From assembly GCA_902800185.1 (NCBI GenBank), contig CADCDK010000005.1, forward strand, positions 32,657 through 96,656: a DNA stretch of 64,000 nt, in the 5' to 3' direction. This document shows positions 58,219-64,000 of the stretch, in pieces (the stretch's first letter is position 1; each line of letters starts with the position of its first letter). The notes below the pieces were generated by a model. The model was given only the letters and a program-made list of their open reading frames with translations. It was not told the DNA's origin and did not search any database. Position numbers and translations under genes: made by a program. The stretch comes from an uncultured Prevotellaceae bacterium (GTDB lineage Bacteria; Bacteroidota; Bacteroidia; Bacteroidales; Bacteroidaceae).

Positions 58219-59499
58219 TTACTTCATTGTAGCCCCAAACCGTTTGTTGCGATAAGCCTCTCTGATTGACGACAGGCGGTTTACGCCTTTGAAATCTGTC
58301 AGTTTATACAAATCTGTCACACCAGCCTTGGACTTTTCTGTAAACCAAACGGAGTCTTTTCTGATGAGATCATCCACCAAATCCAGAAGTCCATCATTAT
58401 GCGTTGTAACAAGTAGCTGAGACCTTGAATGAGTTTTCAGATATTCATATAACATCATTTCCAATAATCTGGGATGCTGTGAAGTCTCTATCTCATCAAT
58501 TGGCAAAAAGGCATTTTTGGCAAGTGCTTCGTACAATACCGTTTCTATTCCAAATGTTCGCAAAGTTCCTGTTGACTCATCTCCCCTATTCATCTGGTAT
58601 GCCTCTTGTCCGTTTTCATTTTCAACGGTATGCTCGAAACTGGTATGCAAAAGTGAGATGGTTTTCTCTTTTTTGATTCGTTCCCTTTCGTCCTTGGGAA
58701 TACTCTCATCAGAGATTCGGAACTTCACTTCTTCATCTGATATTTGCCTATTCACAATATCTGAAGAAATATTAGTGATATTGAAATCTGCCTCATGCAG
58801 AAAGCTCACAAGATACTGGGTCAAATCTTTATTCTCTGCTGTTTTCCGCTGCGCATAATCTGTAAGATAGGTTGATGGGAATACAGCAGGCATTGTCTGT
58901 TCTTTCATCCAGTTTTTGGCAGCATCAATTAGAGGCATACTTGCATTCACTTGATTACGAGCCACAAAGAAAGAAAGATTTTTCAGGCAATATCCATTAA
59001 TCAACTCTTTGGCTGAAGCACTGATTTTATCACCTTTCGGATTAATCTCCACCTCCGAATGTCCGTCCACCAGTTTCCTCTCAAACAACATAGTGGGCTG
59101 GGTGCTTTTATAATACGAAAGTTTTTCCAAATAGACTTGATTCCTATCCAACTCCAACTGATACCAATACTTCACATTGTCAACAAAGAATATCAGTTCG
59201 AAGCAGGATGGCTCATTTGGTGAAACAGTGTCAAGTTTAAACGGAACAACCCCAGTTGGCTCGTCCATACCTTCAGGCTTATAACCCCAAAAACGAGGAA
59301 GGAAATCAAAAGCATAAAGTAAATTTGACTTTCCTGATGCATTATACCCATATAGAACACCAAAGCGAAGTAATCGCGTATTATCGTTAATCTTTACCAC
59401 CTGACTATCTTCCGCAAACTGGTCGTTTGAGGCAATAAAACTAAATGTCACTTCATTTTTAAACGAAAGCACATTCTTTATTTTCAATTCCTGTATCAT
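58219..59499 (-). CDS. rloA: RloA-like AAA/ABC-type ATPase
   Basis: A 426-residue ATPase of the RloA/AbiLi, RecF/SMC-like class. MIQELKIKNVLSFKNEVTFSF starts the family's N-terminal strand, Walker A is YGYNASGKSNLLYAF near residue 50, a signature-like RGDESTGTLR lies near 310, Walker B is PIDEIETSQHPRLLEMML near 335 and the H-loop is LLVTTHND. The start at 59499 is preferred over 59544 because a TATATTTG box lies in between. It is the first gene of a rloA-rloB-hsdR unit. With RloB it probably forms a sensor-effector defence pair. Confidence 0.85.
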   Translation of the reverse strand: MIQELKIKNVLSFKNEVTFSFIASNDQFAEDSQVVKINDNTRLLRFGVLYGYNASGKSNLLYAFDFLPRFWGYKPEGMDEPTGVVPFKLDTVSPNEPSCFELIFFVDNVKYWYQLELDRNQVYLEKLSYYKSTQPTMLFERKLVDGHSEVEINPKGDKISASAKELINGYCLKNLSFFVARNQVNASMPLIDAAKNWMKEQTMPAVFPSTYLTDYAQRKTAENKDLTQYLVSFLHEADFNITNISSDIVNRQISDEEVKFRISDESIPKDERERIKKEKTISLLHTSFEHTVENENGQEAYQMNRGDESTGTLRTFGIETVLYEALAKNAFLPIDEIETSQHPRLLEMMLYEYLKTHSRSQLLVTTHNDGLLDLVDDLIRKDSVWFTEKSKAGVTDLYKLTDFKGVNRLSSIREAYRNKRFGATMK

Positions 59500-59522
59500 A
59501 TCTATGCTTTTTATTTCTGCTG

Positions 59523-59530
59523 CAAATATA
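59523..59530 (-). promoter_or_regulatory. TAnnTTTG -7 box for rloA-rloB-hsdR
   Basis: Minus-strand TATATTTG lies 23 bases before the rloA ATG. It gives this sub-operon its own promoter separate from hsdM/hsdS. Confidence 0.6.
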
Positions 59531-59628
59531 CAGATAAATCCCAATAAATCGATATTCTATCTGCAAAATCTGCGTAAAATTTGCAATTTTTCAAAATAGA
59601 AGCAAAGATTTACTGTTTTCATTACGTA

Positions 59629-60552
59629 CTACTCGCCAAACTTCGATGCAATATCTTTGTAGATAATAGCTTTCTCCAAGAACCAATTATAGGCTTTTGG
59701 CCAACAATCACGTTTCTTGGGATTGATATTGGTTGTGATGAAAATACGACATGCTTTCTTTGCCTCTCGCCATTCCACCTCGCTGTTCAACATCGTAGAG
59801 ATTTCATCTTTGTGCGTTTTGAATCGCTCAAACAACTCTTTGTCATCATTGATATAGATATCTGCACCAATACTTTGTTTTTGGGTATTGATGGTCAGAG
59901 CTACATGATAGGCAGAACTGCCTATGCTCAAATCATACCAATGTTGAGGCATTGCTTTGCGGGCATGGAAATTGCGAGTAAAGTCATTATTGTCGCTCAT
60001 CGCCTCATTAAAACCTGTCCAGAATTCAAGTTTAAGAAGGTCTGTATCAGAAAGTCCTTCTATCGTCTTCATCGTTTTAGACCAGTCATTAGGTCTTTCC
60101 ACTATATTGAAACGTGGAGCCTTTGCCGAGTCACCAATCTGCCACAATTCTATTTCCAACAAAAAGAAGCCGATGTTACTATCTGTATGCTGGTTCAGCC
60201 ATTCTATGGCCTGACGATGTTCGTCACGTGCTCTCTTCACCACCCAAACTATCACTTCAGCTCCCTTGCCAGAAGCGTATGTAATCAGTTTACCAAGATG
60301 ATCGTGATTGGTATCTTCCAACTGATTCTCGATAATCACACGACGATTAGTGCCCACTTCTTTTGCAAAGATATCCACATTGAAACTGCCGACGGACGAT
60401 TCCCTTTCCTCCAGTTCCAACTCAATATCTATCGCATCAGCCAGCAGCGTAAGATTTTCTTCTTGCGCTAACCACCTCGTGAAGTCATTTGCCTCATGAG
60501 GCCACACCGACCTTAAATCGGTAATTCTTATCATTTTGCCTAATTTGTCCAT
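59629..60552 (-). CDS. DUF4268 protein with PD-(D/E)XK-like nuclease region
   Basis: A 307-residue protein. The N-terminal half has a nuclease-like pattern: VGSFNVDIFAKEVGTNRRVI then IENQLEDTNHDHLGKLITYA, where the Asp of VDIF and the ExQ of IENQ could be the catalytic residues of a restriction-like fold (ExQ in place of ExK). The C-terminal half (about 170-300) matches the DUF4268 domain (FWTGFNEAM..., WYDLSIGSSAYHVALTIN). Genes of this type are frequent in restriction islands. It begins 12 bases after DUF4393. Activity is unproven. Confidence 0.75.
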   Translation of the reverse strand: MDKLGKMIRITDLRSVWPHEANDFTRWLAQEENLTLLADAIDIELELEERESSVGSFNVDIFAKEVGTNRRVIIENQLEDTNHDHLGKLITYASGKGAEVIVWVVKRARDEHRQAIEWLNQHTDSNIGFFLLEIELWQIGDSAKAPRFNIVERPNDWSKTMKTIEGLSDTDLLKLEFWTGFNEAMSDNNDFTRNFHARKAMPQHWYDLSIGSSAYHVALTINTQKQSIGADIYINDDKELFERFKTHKDEISTMLNSEVEWREAKKACRIFITTNINPKKRDCWPKAYNWFLEKAIIYKDIASKFGE

Positions 60553-60564
60553 TTTACAAAATAT

Positions 60565-61347
60565 TTATCTTATACATGCCTTTATAAACAATCTCCCAAA
60601 ATCTGTAATCAAATAATAACTTTCTTTCACTGTTATAGAACTGAAACTTTTGGGTACTAATTGTGCCTCTAATTGTTTAAGGTTGTATTTTGCTCGAATG
60701 CGATTATAAATGGATTTATCCATACGGAACTGTCCGTTCATGTCTATAAGAATTCCCAAACTTACAAAATTAGCCAAATATGCATTGATGTTTTGAGGAA
60801 ACGTAAATTTCACTTCTTCATCAAGTATTGTTACATGGTCAGACAAAGTAAAGAAACCGTTCCCGTCCAAAGCATTACCTTGAAACACACAATACTGAAT
60901 ATCCTCTTGCCCTTTCAGATATTTCAGTAATCGTGCTTCATCTGGAGACATCCTTTCTATCATATTAACGAATGATGGATGAGCAGTGTTTACCATGTCT
61001 ACATTAGAAGCATTTGCTAACAGTGTAGTGAACAAATCTGCGATTTCCTCGTTTGTAGTATATGATAGTTTCTCAATAATGGGAGTTCCTATTTGGGGAT
61101 GCACCTCACATTGTTTCTCTTCGGGAATTTGCTCTAATTTCTCTTTATACTCATTTAGACGCTTTTCAAAATTCAACTTGAATTTTTCATTAAGTAACTT
61201 TACTGGAAGTAAGAAAGATGTACTAAATTCAAAAACAGTTCCCAATGCATTCCCGACGGCTTTAACACTTGGCTGTGCCAAATCGCCATAAACCTGCCCT
61301 AAAATGTTAGGAGTCGCTTTTACTAAATCAACTATTTCGTTTGCCAT
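60565..61347 (-). CDS. DUF4393 protein
   Basis: A 260-residue protein whose beginning ANEIVDLVKATPNILGQVYG and the following DLAQPSVKAVGNALGTVFEF match DUF4393. It has one hydrophobic stretch (about 38-55), a charged coiled segment (KFKLNFEKRLNEYKEKLEQI) and a C-terminal region (PDEARLLKYLKGQ, YLITDFGRLFIKACI) that looks like a winged helix. Its start codon overlaps the 3' end of hsdS by 16 bases, so translation is probably coupled with the specificity subunit. The family recurs in defence islands; its function is unknown. Confidence 0.72.
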   Translation of the reverse strand: MANEIVDLVKATPNILGQVYGDLAQPSVKAVGNALGTVFEFSTSFLLPVKLLNEKFKLNFEKRLNEYKEKLEQIPEEKQCEVHPQIGTPIIEKLSYTTNEEIADLFTTLLANASNVDMVNTAHPSFVNMIERMSPDEARLLKYLKGQEDIQYCVFQGNALDGNGFFTLSDHVTILDEEVKFTFPQNINAYLANFVSLGILIDMNGQFRMDKSIYNRIRAKYNLKQLEAQLVPKSFSSITVKESYYLITDFGRLFIKACIR

Positions 61348-62525
61348 ATCTCATTATGTTTATTGCCCATCTTCGCCAAAATCAAAGACTGTAATTCGGT
61401 TTGCTTTATATTTTCTTTTTGCCTTAGTTTTGAATCCATATCGATAGCTCTTATTCTTTGTTCAAATTCAAATAATGCTACTTCGTTCGGTATAATCACA
61501 GGTATCTTCTCAATATTATAAATTGGTAGCTTTCCTTGAACCCCACCTACAATTCCTTGTTCAATTGCAGAACGTCCTTCTGTTGAAACTAGGTACAGGT
61601 AAAGATAATGATGTGATATCTTGCTGAGATTTGTCAATTTCACGCAATTCTCTGTCAAATTAGCATTGTTCAAAGTATTGTCAATGACATTTACATTACC
61701 GATAGTTCCAACAATCGAGAGAATAATATCATTCGTATTGACAACATATCGGCTAATTTGTTTTTGTATTTCGTCATCGACATACTGAAAAGCCGCTGTC
61801 CAAATAAGATATTTCGAGGTACACATATCGGCAACTTTGATATAGGGATGAAAGTTCTTTTCTTGTTGCAATTCTTCTCCTTTGGGTAGACGTTTTCCAC
61901 CTTTTATGCTGCATACTTCACCGAGATGAGCGAGTTGCCAGCCTTCGGGGAGGTTTTCTTTGTCGATGTTATCGACGAAGGTCTTGCGGTAGAGGGCTTG
62001 GGCGCTGGCTTCGAGGTGCTGAATCATTTGATTGTTGAGACGGATGCGATTGGTCAGCGTTTCGTATTCTGATACTATTTCACGCTGACGAGTGATGGAG
62101 GGGATGGGGAGCATGACATCACAAAGTTCGTCCCAATCGAATATCTCACGAGCACTGCCATGAGAATGGAAACGGGCATAGCGGTCAAACTCTGGACGAC
62201 GGAACCACATCATCAAATACTTTGGCAATAGCTGTTCGTGTGCAATAACCTCAAAAACAGTATAAGCCTGAGAAATAATAGCATCGTCATACCCATCGAG
62301 CAAAGCAATAGATACCTTATCGCCATTACGTGAAGTGACAGGGCCGTAAGCAAACTGTCCCCGTTCCACAATCTTATAGGTGGACATATCCGTGCCAATG
62401 GTATTAGCAATCGAAGGCATAAACTCCTTCGAGATGCTCACACCCAACAAGTTCGTAACCTTCAACTCCCGGTTACGAACATTCACCTCTCTGATATAGT
62501 CGCCTAAGCGTTTGTATGTTGTCAT
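61332..62525 (-). CDS. hsdS: Type I restriction enzyme, specificity subunit
   Basis: A 397-residue protein with two target-recognition domains. TRD1 spans about 1-150 (RGQFAYGPVTSRNGDKVSI, SHGSAREIFDWDELCDVMLP), the first conserved helix 150-190 (QREIVSEYETLTNRIRLNNQ), TRD2 about 195-350 (LPEGWQLAHLGEVCSIKGG, LPIYNIEKIPVIIP) and the second helix 350-390. It decides the DNA site for both methylation and cutting. A GAGGA sequence lies about ten bases before the ATG at 62525; the ATG at 62546 is an alternative. The target cannot be predicted from sequence alone. Confidence 0.9.
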   Translation of the reverse strand: MTTYKRLGDYIREVNVRNRELKVTNLLGVSISKEFMPSIANTIGTDMSTYKIVERGQFAYGPVTSRNGDKVSIALLDGYDDAIISQAYTVFEVIAHEQLLPKYLMMWFRRPEFDRYARFHSHGSAREIFDWDELCDVMLPIPSITRQREIVSEYETLTNRIRLNNQMIQHLEASAQALYRKTFVDNIDKENLPEGWQLAHLGEVCSIKGGKRLPKGEELQQEKNFHPYIKVADMCTSKYLIWTAAFQYVDDEIQKQISRYVVNTNDIILSIVGTIGNVNVIDNTLNNANLTENCVKLTNLSKISHHYLYLYLVSTEGRSAIEQGIVGGVQGKLPIYNIEKIPVIIPNEVALFEFEQRIRAIDMDSKLRQKENIKQTELQSLILAKMGNKHNEIWQTK

Positions 62526-62557
62526 TCTTCTATCCTCAATTAACATGCAATCTCGTT

Positions 62558-63376
62558 TTAAACTTCTATCATAGCAGAAGGATTAAACCCGTTCGTCAGA
62601 TGCTCTCCATGCGAGATGTAGCCCAACTGATTGGATACAATGAGTGTGTCGCCTATTTGCGCTTTGATGTTGCGATGTGAATGCCCATATATCCAGTAGT
62701 TAATCTGGCTATCTGCAATAAAGTCGCCCAATTCTACAGTAAAAGCACCGTTAATAGTACTGTTTAAAAATTCTGCAGCAGTACATAATTGCGTAGGAAC
62801 ATGATGCGTAAGAACAATTATTTTCTTTGCATCACTTTCTGAAACAGCCTGTTTGATGAAAGCGAGACAACGCTCATGTTCGTGGTTAAAATCAACTGCT
62901 GTCAGTCGATGTTCACCATACATGATACGAAAGAAATCGCTCACACTTTGCTCCGTCTGGAATGCATTCTGGGGCTCTATCTTCGACCATAATGTTGAAA
63001 CGATTATGTCCATGTCGTCCAGATGCACTATACTGTTGTAATATGCATGAACATTATGGCGAATCTGTTTGCAGTAGTCATTAGGTATAGAGGACAAGTC
63101 ATAATATCCGTAAAAGTCATGGTTGCCCAAACACACTATAACCTGGCTGTAATGCTGACTCGCCCAATCCCAGAATTTATATTCAGAATAAGTGTCGCAA
63201 TCCGAGTTTGGCAGATCAAGATATGCAGTATCGCCAGCGACAAGCAAAATATCACCAGTTACCTCCAATGGATGTTTTGCAATCCACTGACGATTCTTAG
63301 CGAACTCCAGATGGAGGTCGCTGACATACTGGATTCGAATACCGTGTGGTATGCCTTTATTATCTGGTTGCATCAT
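62558..63376 (-). CDS. Metallophosphoesterase between hsdM and hsdS
   Basis: A 272-residue calcineurin-like phosphoesterase with all metal motifs: DLHLE (DxH, near residue 20), VAGDT (GD), CLGNHDFYGYYD (GNHD, near 83), VLTHHVPT, and YGHSHRN (GHxH, near 229). It acts on a phosphoester or nucleotide not indicated by the sequence. Its placement inside a type I restriction operon, between hsdM and hsdS, is unusual. The gap to hsdS is about 30 bases and to hsdM about 80, so it is likely transcribed with them. Confidence 0.88.
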   Translation of the reverse strand: MMQPDNKGIPHGIRIQYVSDLHLEFAKNRQWIAKHPLEVTGDILLVAGDTAYLDLPNSDCDTYSEYKFWDWASQHYSQVIVCLGNHDFYGYYDLSSIPNDYCKQIRHNVHAYYNSIVHLDDMDIIVSTLWSKIEPQNAFQTEQSVSDFFRIMYGEHRLTAVDFNHEHERCLAFIKQAVSESDAKKIIVLTHHVPTQLCTAAEFLNSTINGAFTVELGDFIADSQINYWIYGHSHRNIKAQIGDTLIVSNQLGYISHGEHLTNGFNPSAMIEV

Positions 63377-63423
63377 CTTTTTTCTTCGTTATCTTACTCA
63401 TTACAACTTCTCTTTTTCTTTCC

Positions 63424-63458
63424 AATTCTTTCCAGTTCTTTAAACATTGGAAAGAATT
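63424..63458 (-). repeat. Hairpin at the hsdM 3' end
   Basis: AATTCTTTCCA (63424-63434) is repeated inverted as TGGAAAGAATT (63448-63458), overlapping the hsdM stop codon. There is no T-run on the minus strand, so it may only slow or stabilise the transcript between hsdM and the phosphoesterase gene. Confidence 0.55.
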
Positions 63459-64000
63459 ACAAAGTGTATCCCAACTTCTCAAAGAGTGCTTTCAGTTCTT
63501 GTTTGCTCTCTTCCTCCCGTTGCAAGAGGTCATGCATTTCTGCTTGCAGTTGCTTCATCTTGGTGTCGAAGTCAATCTGCTCATCACGATTGCGGAACTC
63601 GATGTATTTGCTGGGTACGAGACTCCAGCCTTTCTTCTCAATCTCGTCAAGGGTGGCTGAATAGCAATATTCAGGCTCGTTGTGATAGGTCTCTTCATAG
63701 CCTACACGCTGCCAGTTATGGAAGTTCTTGGCAATCTGCTGTATCTGCTCCGTAGAGAACTGGATGTATTTCTTCTCGAATGGTTCTCCCCATTGGCGCA
63801 GGTCGATGAACAGCACTTCATCCTCACGATTGCGATAGCGGACCATCTTGCCGTTCTGCTCCACCGTGCGAGCCTTCTTGTTGTTATTCAGAATCCAAAG
63901 CGTCACGCTGATGTCCGTAGAATAGAACATATTACGAGGCAGGATAACAATCGCTTCCACTAAATGATTCAGAAGCAGTTGCTTACGGATAGCAAGTTCC
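63457..64000 (-). CDS. hsdM: Type I restriction enzyme, M subunit, C-terminal part
   Basis: The frame runs off the right edge, so only the last 181 codons are seen. They read AIRKQLLLNHLVEAIVILPR then NMFYSTDISVTLWILNNNKK, the conserved VExIVxLPxxLFYxTxIxVxLWxL segment of HsdM, then LFIDLRQWGE and a C-terminal helix ending LFEKLGYTL. HsdM is the SAM-dependent adenine methyltransferase that pairs with HsdS. The catalytic NPPF/Y motif lies outside the window. It is the first gene seen of the island, read towards the tRNA. Confidence 0.9.
   Translation of the reverse strand, partial: ELAIRKQLLLNHLVEAIVILPRNMFYSTDISVTLWILNNNKKARTVEQNGKMVRYRNREDEVLFIDLRQWGEPFEKKYIQFSTEQIQQIAKNFHNWQRVGYEETYHNEPEYCYSATLDEIEKKGWSLVPSKYIEFRNRDEQIDFDTKMKQLQAEMHDLLQREEESKQELKALFEKLGYTL

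Overview
The window looks like a chromosomal segment of a member of the Bacteroidales, most likely the Prevotella/Segatella group. The reasons are a PorQ-like type IX secretion gene, a type IX C-terminal sorting tail on a glycanase, many SPII lipoproteins and a TonB receptor, Bacteroidota-specific domains (DUF5689, choice-of-anchor J), and a TAnnTTTG -7 box in front of most transcription units with few Shine-Dalgarno sequences. The genus is an inference from gene content and protein style; no 16S gene is present. Genes are packed tightly and no gene-free stretch exceeds about 300 bases.

Left part (1-19.6 kb): 5' end of porQ; a TonB-type protein and a TatD nuclease; a single-domain PurH (IMP cyclohydrolase half only); the cell-elongation operon mreB-mreC-mreD-mrdA-rodA closed by a perfect 16-bp bidirectional terminator; a secreted GH128-like glycanase; pepD with a YbhN-type membrane protein; rsmA, a free-methionine-sulfoxide reductase, frr, rsgA; and a convergent operon EEP nuclease, uracil-DNA glycosylase-like protein, uridine kinase.

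Middle (19.7-53.4 kb): an AT-rich cell-surface locus (TonB-dependent receptor, DUF5689 lipoprotein, multidomain lipoprotein, rpmE2, NUC1 endonuclease lipoprotein) that may serve extracellular nucleic-acid capture; gpx-trxB; an aryl-pyruvate operon iorA-iorB-aminotransferase-paaK-ACT with a sodium symporter and a TrpB2-like enzyme next to it; an envelope operon (UDP-glucuronate decarboxylase, lipoprotein, DPM1-like glycosyltransferase, SH3 protein) ending in mfd; a carboxyltransferase whose biotinyl-like tail lacks the biotin lysine; pepT, a Kef-type antiporter, a TTD14-like P-loop/CYTH fusion, and a second NUC1 nuclease that carries the same choice-of-anchor domain as the first locus.

Right part (53.5-64 kb): a tRNA-Arg(CCG) with a 17/18 duplicate of its 3' end 116 bp downstream, then remnants of RhuM-like and DinD-like genes, then a type I restriction-modification island on the minus strand: hsdM (partial), metallophosphoesterase, hsdS, DUF4393, DUF4268, RloA-like ATPase, RloB-like protein, hsdR. 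A recurring theme is short repeat-like DNA at gene junctions and inside genes as in-frame insertions (porQ leader, tatD, iorA, the symporter, mfd twice), and one repeat appears to have supplied the TTG start of rsgA.
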